From positions 62,001 through 126,000 of the forward strand of contig JASBSJ010000066.1 in assembly GCA_030148985.1 (NCBI GenBank): a stretch of 64,000 bases of DNA, read 5' to 3'. Below the pieces are notes generated by a model, which was not told the origin of the DNA, made no database searches, and saw only the letters and a list, made by a program, of their open reading frames with translations. The DNA is from Sphingopyxis sp. GTDB lineage: Bacteria; Pseudomonadota; Alphaproteobacteria; Sphingomonadales; Sphingomonadaceae. The translations under genes were made by a program, and so were the position numbers. Of this stretch, positions 8,198 through 16,233 are shown in pieces. Each line of letters starts with the position of its first letter. Within the stretch, counting starts at the first letter, position 1.

Positions 8198-10396
8198 ATG
8201 CTCAACTCTCAAGAAGCTGACGGCCAGATCGTGCCGGAAGAATATTATTCCCGAGCGGCGGAGGGCAGTTATCGTCCCGTCGGCGGCTTCAACGCGGTTG
8301 CTATTTTGGCGGCGGTTTATCGCTCGCGCTTTTGGGTGGCCGGCATCATCGTCACGATGCTGCTCGCAGGGATCATCTTCACCTTGCTGACCACGCCGGT
8401 CTACGAGGCTCGCGCGACGGTCCAGGCCAATCAGGAAAATGAGAAGATCCTTGGGACTGAAAGTCAGGACACGGTGGCGTCGGTGATGGACGCGAAGCGT
8501 TTCCTGCAAACCCAGCTCGACATCTTACGCAGCGAATCGCTGGCCAACCTCGTTGCCGAAGAGCTGAATCTTTACAAGAACAGCGAGAAATTCTTCGAAT
8601 CGATGAACGAGGATCTCGACCTCGAAACGAGCACGTTTTTGAGCAAAGACGATGCCACGCGCGAGCGGGTGCTCGAACTGCTCGACGACAATCTTCAGGT
8701 TCGCTTGCCCGCCGAGTCGCGCATCATCACCATCAGCTTTAGCAGCCCCGACGCGGCGTTCGCGTCGCGCGTCGCCAATAGCTATGCCAACAACTTCATC
8801 CGCAGCAATTTGCAACGCAAATTCGATAGCTCGTCCTACGCGCGTGAATTCCTTCGTCAGCAGCTCGACGAGGCGCGTGCGCGACTTGAGGTGTCAGAGC
8901 GTCAACAATTGGCTTATGCCCGCAGAACTCGCCTGATCGACACCAGCAATGCGGCCGAGGCATCGGGCGTGCGATCGGCGCCGAGATCTCTGACCGCGGC
9001 GACGCTGGTCCAGCTGAACCAGAGCTATGCGACTGCCGTGGCCGATCGCCTGAAAGCGCAAAAGAAGTGGGAAAGCGCGAACAACGGGCCGATCCGCAAC
9101 ATTCCCGAGGTTCTCCAGAACGAGACGATTCAGCGCCTCCTTCAGGGCAAGGCACTGCTTCAAGCCCAGATGCAGGAGCAGCGCGAACGGCGGAAGGAAG
9201 ATTATCCGGTCGTGCGGCAGTTGCAGGCGCAGCTCGACGAGATGGATTCGCAGATCAATTCGATTGCCAATCATATCCGGCAATCGCTGCGACAGGACTA
9301 TAGTTCGGCGCTCGCGCTCGAGAAGGGCATCGAATCGCAGATGAGCGAACTGAAGGAAAAGACGCTCGAGGAACAGAGCCTCGCCGTCCAGTTCGGTATC
9401 CTCGATCGCACGACGCAGACAGACCGCGAGCTTTATGACCTGTTGCTCAAGCGTTACAACGAACTGAATGCTGAAGCCGGGATGAAAGCGAATAACATCC
9501 TGCTCGTCGACCAGGCGCGTACGCCGTCGGAACCCGTCACGCCGAACATCCCGCTCAACATCATTCTGTCGCTGATCGCGGGCGTCGGACTGGCCGGCTT
9601 GTTCGTCTTTGGTCGCGAGCAGCTTTTCGACACGCTGCGCACGCCCGATGAGGTCCGGGAGCGACTCGATCTTTCGGTCATCGGCGTGGTGCCGGAGATT
9701 CGGGAGGGCGCGGATGACACCGAACTGCTGCGCGATCCGAAGTCGGAAGTCTCCGAGGCCTTTTCGAGCTTGCGCGCTGCGCTCATGCTGGCGTCGTCGC
9801 ACGGCCTTCCCCGATCGATCCAGTTCACGAGTACGCGCGCGTCCGAAGGTAAGTCCTTCACTGCGATTGCCACCGGCATCGGGCTTGCGCGGATCGGGAA
9901 GCGGGTCGTGGTGCTCGACGTCGATTTGCGGCGCCCGAACCAGCATCGCCTGAACAAGCTGGACAATACTCACGGCGCGTCGGACCTGCTGACGCACAAC
10001 ATGACCATCGAAGAGGTCGTTCAGCGGGAGGTGTATCCGGGCGTTGATATGATCACGGGCGGCCCGATCCCGCCCAATCCGACCGAGTTGCTGACCAGCG
10101 ACAGTCTGTCCGAGCTCGTCCGGCAGCTCGAAGGTCGCTATGATGTGGTCATTCTGGACAGCGCGCCGCTTCTCGGTCTAGCCGACGCCGTGCTGCTCGG
10201 CGCGACGAGCGAGGCGACGGTCTTGGTGATTCATTCGGCTGCCAACCAGACCGCCACGGTTCGTAATGCCATGAATAGACTACGCGCTGGCGGAGCGAAA
10301 ATTATCGGCGCCGTGCTGAACCGCTTCGATGCCAAACAGGCGGGTTACAGCTATGAATATAGCTATTCCTATGTCTCAGACCACGAACCTGCATAA
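8198..10396 (+). CDS. Polysaccharide co-polymerase / tyrosine autokinase (Wzc/ExoP-like)
   Basis: Inner-membrane regulator of polysaccharide chain length with a cytoplasmic BY-kinase domain. The ATG at 8198 (732 residues, AAAGG seven bases upstream) is preferred over the in-frame TTG three bases earlier. Domains in order: a Wzz segment with a first transmembrane helix near residues 47-67, a long periplasmic coiled-coil region, a second helix near 450-470, then the kinase. Walker A reads RASEGKSF (about 547-555), Walker A' is VVVLDVDLRRP, and Walker B is VVILDSAP (about 649). The C-terminus is tyrosine-rich (SYEYSYSY), the usual autophosphorylation cluster. The stop overlaps the next start by one base. 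Confidence 0.93.
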   Translation: MLNSQEADGQIVPEEYYSRAAEGSYRPVGGFNAVAILAAVYRSRFWVAGIIVTMLLAGIIFTLLTTPVYEARATVQANQENEKILGTESQDTVASVMDAKRFLQTQLDILRSESLANLVAEELNLYKNSEKFFESMNEDLDLETSTFLSKDDATRERVLELLDDNLQVRLPAESRIITISFSSPDAAFASRVANSYANNFIRSNLQRKFDSSSYAREFLRQQLDEARARLEVSERQQLAYARRTRLIDTSNAAEASGVRSAPRSLTAATLVQLNQSYATAVADRLKAQKKWESANNGPIRNIPEVLQNETIQRLLQGKALLQAQMQEQRERRKEDYPVVRQLQAQLDEMDSQINSIANHIRQSLRQDYSSALALEKGIESQMSELKEKTLEEQSLAVQFGILDRTTQTDRELYDLLLKRYNELNAEAGMKANNILLVDQARTPSEPVTPNIPLNIILSLIAGVGLAGLFVFGREQLFDTLRTPDEVRERLDLSVIGVVPEIREGADDTELLRDPKSEVSEAFSSLRAALMLASSHGLPRSIQFTSTRASEGKSFTAIATGIGLARIGKRVVVLDVDLRRPNQHRLNKLDNTHGASDLLTHNMTIEEVVQREVYPGVDMITGGPIPPNPTELLTSDSLSELVRQLEGRYDVVILDSAPLLGLADAVLLGATSEATVLVIHSAANQTATVRNAMNRLRAGGAKIIGAVLNRFDAKQAGYSYEYSYSYVSDHEPA

Positions 10397-11574
10397 TGCC
10401 CAGTAAGGGGACAGCGATTGCCGCTGCCGCGGTTGCAATGGCGCTGTGGGGCGCTCTTGCTCTGTGGTGGTCTGAGGGCAAGCGCCAAGAAAGGGTGATG
10501 CGGTCGGCAGCCAGTCTGTTGAGTGCACAGGCCAATGAAAAGAAAGCACGCTATCCGCTGGCCGTGCTCGCGCACAATGCAGCGATGCAACCGCTCAACC
10601 AGAAGCGGCTGAACCAGTATATCGTCGCAGCAGTGCGCGAAAAGCAGATGAAAGGCCCGTCGCTCGACAAGGCTATGGGGCAGCTCGCGAATCTCGGCTG
10701 GCGCGACACCTCGTCGCTTCAGAACCAGATTCTCTTTCACGGTAGCCGCGGAGAGATCGGCCCGACGCTCGACAACGTCGATGCTTTGTTGCGCCGGGAA
10801 AAGTTGGGGGACGATGTCCTTGCTGCTATGTCGATGGCCGAAACTGATTCCGCTTTTCGCAAGGTGCTGATCGAGCGCCTGAAGGGCGGTGCTAGTTGGA
10901 CATCGCGTTTCCTGCAATTTTCCGTTCTGCTGCGACGGCCGGACAATATCCGCGCGCGTGCGATTACGATGCGGGCGCTGGTCGATGCGAATGTTCCGCT
11001 TTCGCGCATGGATATCGCGCCGTCGCTACTTCATATGGTGCGGGCGGGCGACCGGGCCGAAGCCTACGCGATCTGGGAGAAATGGCGCGGTGCGCCAGCG
11101 CGGGCGGCAGGCGGATACGATCATGATTTCCGGCGGACTGCGCAGATTCCGGCGAACGAACGCGAAGTACCCGTTCCCTTTGAATGGATGCTGGCGTCGG
11201 GGCCGGGCTATCGCGGCTACATCGACGGATCCGATGTCGGTGCCAGCCTGAGCATTCGATGGGATGGCCGCGGCGTTCCCTATTTCGTGCAGCGGATATT
11301 CAAGGCGCCGCAAGGCGATTGGGGGTTGCGGGTCAGCGGTCTCAACCTAACGCCGGCCTCGATCCGGGATCTGCGCTTTTTGGTGGTGTGCCCGTCGGGG
11401 CAGCCCGTTGATATGATCGTCAGAATTGCGGAAGCGAAACAGGGGCTCCTCCTGTCTCCCGAAAAGCAGATTGATTGCGCCTATCCTGGTCTGGTCATCC
11501 GCGGCCAACCGCGCGAAGCAGGGCTGGGGCCGCGTGAGTGGGTCATTAACGACATCAGCTTCGAGCGGCGCTGA
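10396..11574 (+). CDS. Uncharacterised membrane-anchored protein of the export operon
   Basis: I do not recognise this 392-residue protein. It starts one base inside the stop codon of the Wzc-like kinase, so it belongs to the same transcript. One hydrophobic helix at residues 8-25, followed by basic residues, suggests a signal anchor with a periplasmic body. Residues about 35-230 look helical and repeat-like, possibly TPR-like (several A/L-rich helices with an LAHNAAMQPLN stretch). The C-terminal 150 residues look like a beta-rich domain (GPGYRGYIDGSDVGASLS, then GLRVSGLNLTPASI), perhaps a carbohydrate-binding or jelly-roll fold. A role in assembly or secretion of the glycan is inferred from position only. 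Confidence 0.75.
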   Translation: MPSKGTAIAAAAVAMALWGALALWWSEGKRQERVMRSAASLLSAQANEKKARYPLAVLAHNAAMQPLNQKRLNQYIVAAVREKQMKGPSLDKAMGQLANLGWRDTSSLQNQILFHGSRGEIGPTLDNVDALLRREKLGDDVLAAMSMAETDSAFRKVLIERLKGGASWTSRFLQFSVLLRRPDNIRARAITMRALVDANVPLSRMDIAPSLLHMVRAGDRAEAYAIWEKWRGAPARAAGGYDHDFRRTAQIPANEREVPVPFEWMLASGPGYRGYIDGSDVGASLSIRWDGRGVPYFVQRIFKAPQGDWGLRVSGLNLTPASIRDLRFLVVCPSGQPVDMIVRIAEAKQGLLLSPEKQIDCAYPGLVIRGQPREAGLGPREWVINDISFERR

Positions 11575-11818
11575 TCGCTTTCGCGAGCGACAGGGGTTGC
11601 AAACCCGATCGGGGGCCGATGGCCGAAGGAACCGACCGCGATGCGCGGACGTTATCCGACATGTGCGACAGGAGCATATGTGATTTCCTGCCGCCTCAAA
11701 ATATGCGAGGCACAACAAATTGTTGCGCTGCGGCAACGGCGTGAGTACCGATCGTGGCGCACCAATTGTTGCAAAATGCCAGCAATGCAGAGATTGAACT
11801 GCGGCAGGGACGGACGAA
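11575..11818. promoter_or_regulatory. Intergenic region with palindromes and repeated AATTGTTGC motif
   Basis: This 244-bp gap precedes the sugar transferase gene. It holds a GGGTT-gca-AACCC inverted repeat (about 11594-11606), a CAACAA-a-TTGTTG palindrome (about 11713-11725), and two copies of AATTGTTGC (11718 and 11764) about 46 bp apart. The spacing and symmetry suggest protein-binding sites, but no known consensus is recognised. It probably carries the promoter for the gene starting at 11819. Confidence 0.35.
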
Positions 11819-13219
11819 GTGAACATAGTTACGACACAGGCCGAAGCGGGTGAAGCTGCGCTGTGGCCATCGACAGATGGCAAGGTCGTGGATCGCAAGT
11901 TTCGCCGGATATTGTCGTCGGTCGTGCTGATCGCGGCGGATATCCTGGCCGTGGCGATCGGGTTTCTTCTGCCGCACACTATTTATATCGGACCGCAATG
12001 GTCGGGGCATGGCGTCGTCATGGCGGGGTCCCTCCTGCCGCTTTTCATCGGCGTCTCGCTCAGCCACCACGCCTATAGTTTCGACGTCCTGACCAACGGC
12101 AGCGCCGGCATCGCGCGGACGGTGCGGTCCTTCCTGTTTGCCGTGCTGATCCTTGCGCTAATGGCCTATGCGATCAAGGCCGGCGCGGATTTCTCGCGTG
12201 CCGTCTTTCTCTCGGGGACAGCGTTGTCGCTTACGCTGATTATCCTCTTTCGCCTGATTGCGACTCATATGGTCGCAGGTATTCTTGGCGGATCGCTGCA
12301 TTCGATTATCGTGGTCGTGGATGATGTCGATTTCGTTCCACAAAACGGCGACGTGTGGTTCACGCCGCAAAGTGTGGGCTTCGACCCCGCCCGATACGGA
12401 CCCTATGAACTCGACATCTTTGCATCGCGCGTGCGATCCGCTGACCGCTTGCTGATTGCCTGTTCTAGGAAGCGCTACCAGCAATGGGCATCGGTGCTGC
12501 GAGGGCTGGCGGTACAGGGCGAGCTGTTGGCTGAAGCCGACGGCGGGCTGGGTATCATCGCTCTTGGCCGTTACGACAACAATCAAACGATGCAGGTGTC
12601 CTCGCGCCAACTGAGCCTACCCGACCGTGTTCTAAAGCGATTCCTTGATCTAGTGGTCGCCGGCGGTGCCATTCTCATCCTTTCGCCGCTGTTGGTCGCG
12701 ACAGCAATCGCAATCCGGACCGAGAGCCGCGGACCTGCATTTTTCGTGCAATCGCGGATCGGACGCGATAACCGGCTGTTCTCGATGTATAAGTTCCGCA
12801 GCATGTTTACCGACAAGTGCGATGCTGATGCGGAGCAATTGACCCAGCGGAACGATGCGCGCGTGACGCGCGTTGGCAATTTCATCCGTCGGACCAGCAT
12901 CGACGAATTGCCGCAGCTGTTCAATGTGCTGAAAGGTGACATGAGCATCGTCGGCCCGCGTCCGCATGCCCTGTCCGCAAAGGCAGCCGACAAACTCTAT
13001 TGGGACGTCGATCCGCGTTATCGCCATCGCCATTCGATGAAGCCGGGGATCACCGGCTTGGCGCAGGTGCGCGGCCATCGCGGCAATACAGAGCGCACGG
13101 AAGACCTGACCAATCGGTTGCAGGCCGACCTTGAATATCTGGCGAACTGGTCGATCTGGCGCGATATCGCGATCATCTTTCAGACGATCGGCGTCCTGCG
13201 CCACGACAACGCGTTCTGA
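11819..13219 (+). CDS. Exopolysaccharide-initiating sugar-phosphate transferase (WcaJ/PssY-like)
   Basis: Polyprenyl-phosphate hexose-1-phosphate transferase that starts repeat-unit synthesis on undecaprenyl phosphate. The 466-residue protein has four or five N-terminal hydrophobic helices, a middle domain of unknown function, and the C-terminal bacterial sugar transferase domain from about residue 270. Key pieces are a KRFLDL re-entrant helix, FFVQSRIGRDN, MYKFRSM, SIDELPQL with the catalytic Asp-Glu pair, IVGPRPHA and KPGITGLAQV. The start is a GTG with GGGAC upstream. It is the last gene of the first export block. The substrate (glucose or galactose phosphate) cannot be decided from sequence. 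A second initiating enzyme is fused to a GT4 domain at 45969-47774. Confidence 0.9.
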   Translation: MNIVTTQAEAGEAALWPSTDGKVVDRKFRRILSSVVLIAADILAVAIGFLLPHTIYIGPQWSGHGVVMAGSLLPLFIGVSLSHHAYSFDVLTNGSAGIARTVRSFLFAVLILALMAYAIKAGADFSRAVFLSGTALSLTLIILFRLIATHMVAGILGGSLHSIIVVVDDVDFVPQNGDVWFTPQSVGFDPARYGPYELDIFASRVRSADRLLIACSRKRYQQWASVLRGLAVQGELLAEADGGLGIIALGRYDNNQTMQVSSRQLSLPDRVLKRFLDLVVAGGAILILSPLLVATAIAIRTESRGPAFFVQSRIGRDNRLFSMYKFRSMFTDKCDADAEQLTQRNDARVTRVGNFIRRTSIDELPQLFNVLKGDMSIVGPRPHALSAKAADKLYWDVDPRYRHRHSMKPGITGLAQVRGHRGNTERTEDLTNRLQADLEYLANWSIWRDIAIIFQTIGVLRHDNAF

Positions 13220-13379
13220 GCGCACAAGGATCGACGCGAAGTGCGCCCTTCTGCGTACCGTCGCTAAACGGGGCTTTGGTGTATGGTCGGCGCGGAAGAG
13301 TACGTCGGCGATACCACTTGATCAGCGAGCCTTGCAATTGGATCGATCAGGCGCGACAGGACAGGTAAGGGGTCGTCCG

Positions 13380-14843
13380 ATGGATTTCGCCTTCGACAAT
13401 AGTTTCCATGACCAGCTGGAGGGCTTTTATGCGCCCGGCGATCCGGAGAAACCGTCGGCGCCGAAACTGTTGGCTTTCAATCCTATTCTCGCGGCGCGGC
13501 TTGGCCTTTGCACCCAAGATGCCCACGCTGCGGAATTAGCAGAATTGTTTTCCGGGAAAGCGATGCCTAACGGAGCCGCCCCCATCGCGCTTGCCTACGC
13601 CGGACACCAGTTCGGCCATTTCTCACCCCAACTCGGCGACGGGCGCGCGTTGTTGCTCGGTGAGATCGTTGCGCCCGATGGCGCGCGCTTCGACATTCAG
13701 CTAAAAGGGTCGGGGCCGACCGCTTTTTCGCGGAATGGCGATGGAAAAGCAGCGATCGGCCCGGTTTTGCGTGAGTTCCTCGTGTCCGAGGCGATGGCGG
13801 CAATGGGTGTGCCGACGACGCGCGCGCTGGCGGCCGTCGCGACGGGTGACAGGGTACAGCGCGAGCGCGCGCATCCGGGCGCCGTGCTCACGCGCGTCGC
13901 AAGCAGCCATATCCGCGTCGGTACCTTTCAATTCTTCGCCGCGCATTTCGGTGCCGATCATGTGATTCAGCTGTCGGACTATAGCATCAAGCGGCATTTC
14001 CCCGACATTGCCGATGCTGCGAACCCCCATCTCGCGCTGCTCGACCGGGTGATCGGCCTGCAATGCGCGCTCATCGCGCGCTGGCTGGGCGTGGGCTTCA
14101 TTCATGGCGTGATGAACACCGACAATGTTGCGATCAGCGGCGAGACGATCGATTATGGCCCCTGCGCCTTCATGGACCGTTTTGCCGTGAATACGGTGTT
14201 CAGCTCGATCGATACCGGCGGCCGCTATGCCTATGGCCGCCAGCCGCAGATCATGCACTGGAACATGGCGCGCTTTGCCGAGGCACTGCTGCCCGCGATC
14301 CACCGCGTGGCGCCCGATGATGTCGAGGCGGCCAAAGCGCTCGTCGATGCGATCCCGGAGCGGTTCCGCGCCGCCTGGCACGCGGAGGTCCGGCAGAAAC
14401 TTGGTCTTGCCGAAGGAGGGGGCGACGATGCTGAGCTGATCGACAGTCTGTTTGGTGAGCTCGACAAGCACAGCGTCGATTTCACCTCCTTCTTTCGCGC
14501 GCTCGCGATGCTGCTGCGCGGCGAGGGGGCGATGATGCAGGCATTGCTGCCCATAGCCGACGCAATGGCGCCGTGGATCGCCGACTGGTGGCAACGTATC
14601 GAACAGGGTGCGGCCAATCCGCTCGAGCTCGCCGATGCGATGGACGCCGTGAATCCGCTTTATATCCCCCGCAACCATCGCGTCGAGGCGGCGCTTGAGG
14701 CGGCCGAGACGGGGGATCTCGCGCCTTGGCTCGAACTGCTGGAGGTCGTGCGCGCTCCGTTCGACGCGCGGCCGGGGCTGGAGCGCTTTGCCGAACCCGC
14801 GCCTGCGGATGCGGCGCCCTATACGACCTTCTGCGGCACATGA
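13380..14843 (+). CDS. selO: Protein adenylyltransferase SelO (YdiU family)
   Basis: Pseudokinase-fold enzyme that transfers AMP from ATP to Ser, Thr or Tyr residues of proteins, linked to redox stress in other bacteria. The start at 13380 (487 residues) has AAGGGG seven bases upstream and fits the family length; a reading from 13131 would overlap the sugar transferase gene and is rejected. Motifs include YAGHQFGHFSPQLGDGRA, an LKGSGPTAFSRNGDGKAA loop, LREFLVSEAM, and HGVMNTDNVAISG with the metal-binding Asn/Asp. The C-terminus ends YTTFCGT, keeping a cysteine where eukaryotic SelO has selenocysteine nearby. It has no evident link to the flanking glycan genes. Confidence 0.94.
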   Translation: MDFAFDNSFHDQLEGFYAPGDPEKPSAPKLLAFNPILAARLGLCTQDAHAAELAELFSGKAMPNGAAPIALAYAGHQFGHFSPQLGDGRALLLGEIVAPDGARFDIQLKGSGPTAFSRNGDGKAAIGPVLREFLVSEAMAAMGVPTTRALAAVATGDRVQRERAHPGAVLTRVASSHIRVGTFQFFAAHFGADHVIQLSDYSIKRHFPDIADAANPHLALLDRVIGLQCALIARWLGVGFIHGVMNTDNVAISGETIDYGPCAFMDRFAVNTVFSSIDTGGRYAYGRQPQIMHWNMARFAEALLPAIHRVAPDDVEAAKALVDAIPERFRAAWHAEVRQKLGLAEGGGDDAELIDSLFGELDKHSVDFTSFFRALAMLLRGEGAMMQALLPIADAMAPWIADWWQRIEQGAANPLELADAMDAVNPLYIPRNHRVEAALEAAETGDLAPWLELLEVVRAPFDARPGLERFAEPAPADAAPYTTFCGT

Positions 14844-14905
14844 AGCATTGAGCCGCCGCCGGGGCGTTGCTACGGACGGCGCCGCATCTTTCAGAGGATA
14901 AAGCT

Positions 14906-16099
14906 TTGACCTCAGCCCCTGAGCCGCCCGCCAAGATCGCCGTCGTGGGCACAGGCTATGTCGGCATTTCGAACGCGATTCTGCTGGCGCAGCATAATGA
15001 AGTCGTCGCGCTCGACATCGACGCGCGCAAGGTCGAGCTCATCAACGCGCGGCAGTCGCCGATCGTCGACCCCGAGATCGAAGAGTATCTGGCGAACAAG
15101 CCGCTGAACCTCGTCGCGACCACCGACAAGCCGGTGGCCTATGCCGGGGCGGATTTCATGATTGTCGCAACTCCGACCGATTACGACCCCGAGACCAATT
15201 ATTTCAACACCAACAGCGTCGAAAGCGTGATCGCCGACGCGCTCAAGCTGGCGCCCGGCGCGCTGATCGTCGTCAAATCGACCGTTCCCGTGGGCTTCAC
15301 CGAACGAATGCGCGCCGAGCATGGCAGCGACGCCATCGTCTTTTCGCCCGAATTCCTGCGCGAAGGGCGCGCGCTTCACGACAATCTCTATCCCTCACGG
15401 ATCATCGTCGGCGATACGCATCCGCGCGCGGCCGACTTCGCGCGGCTGCTGCTCGAAGGTTCGCTGAAACCCGACGCGGCGATCCTGCAAACGGGCAATA
15501 CCGAGGCCGAGGCGATCAAGCTGTTCGCGAACACCTATCTCGCGATGCGCGTCGCCTTCTTCAACGAACTCGACACCTATGCCGCGGCGCACGGCGTCGA
15601 TTCGCGGCAGGTGATCGAGGGCGTGTGCCTCGATCCGCGGATCGGCAGCTTCTACAACAATCCGTCCTTTGGCTATGGCGGCTATTGCCTGCCCAAGGAC
15701 ACGAAGCAGATGCTCGCCAACTACAAGGATGTACCGCAGAACCTTATCCAGGCGATCGTTTCGTCGAATACGACGCGCAAGGATTTCGTCGCGTCGGAGG
15801 TTATCAAGCGCAACCCGCGCGTCGTCGGCATCCACCGCCTTGCGATGAAGGCAGGGTCGGACAATTTTCGCGCCAGCAGCATCCTCGGCGTCATGAAGCG
15901 CGTGAAGGCCAAGGGGATCGAAGTCATCGTTTATGAACCGCTGGTCGAGGAAGACCGCCTCTTCAACTCGCGCGTGATCCGCGACCTCGCCGCCTTCAAG
16001 GCCGAAGCTGACGTCATCATCGCGAACCGCGTCACCGACGATCTCGCCGATGTCGCGGACAAGGTTTACAGCCGCGACCTGTTCGGCGCCGACAGCTGA
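14906..16099 (+). CDS. ugd: UDP-glucose 6-dehydrogenase (short Ugd type)
   Basis: NAD-dependent oxidation of UDP-glucose to UDP-glucuronate. It resembles the roughly 390-residue enterobacterial Ugd rather than the 430-residue TuaD type encoded at 59192. Motifs: [13 protein letters not shown] at the N-terminus, [33 protein letters not shown], and the catalytic cysteine in [11 protein letters not shown]. The TTG at 14906 is chosen because GAGGA lies nine bases upstream and only a dozen residues precede the Rossmann fold (397 residues). An upstream TTG at 14867 has no ribosome-binding site. The start remains moderately uncertain. It sits alone between selO and tamA. Confidence 0.9.
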   Translation: MTSAPEPPAKIAVVGTGYVGISNAILLAQHNEVVALDIDARKVELINARQSPIVDPEIEEYLANKPLNLVATTDKPVAYAGADFMIVATPTDYDPETNYFNTNSVESVIADALKLAPGALIVVKSTVPVGFTERMRAEHGSDAIVFSPEFLREGRALHDNLYPSRIIVGDTHPRAADFARLLLEGSLKPDAAILQTGNTEAEAIKLFANTYLAMRVAFFNELDTYAAAHGVDSRQVIEGVCLDPRIGSFYNNPSFGYGGYCLPKDTKQMLANYKDVPQNLIQAIVSSNTTRKDFVASEVIKRNPRVVGIHRLAMKAGSDNFRASSILGVMKRVKAKGIEVIVYEPLVEEDRLFNSRVIRDLAAFKAEADVIIANRVTDDLADVADKVYSRDLFGADS

Positions 16100-16233
16100 T
16101 CCATCCCCGCCGCCGCAGCCTGCCGCATGACCGGGAACTGTCCCACCGCCGGAGCGTTGGCATCGGGCGAAGGGGAGAAACGGGTTGCACAGCCAAATCT
16201 CTGAAGCCACAAGCGTTCTTTGGTGGCCAGCAG

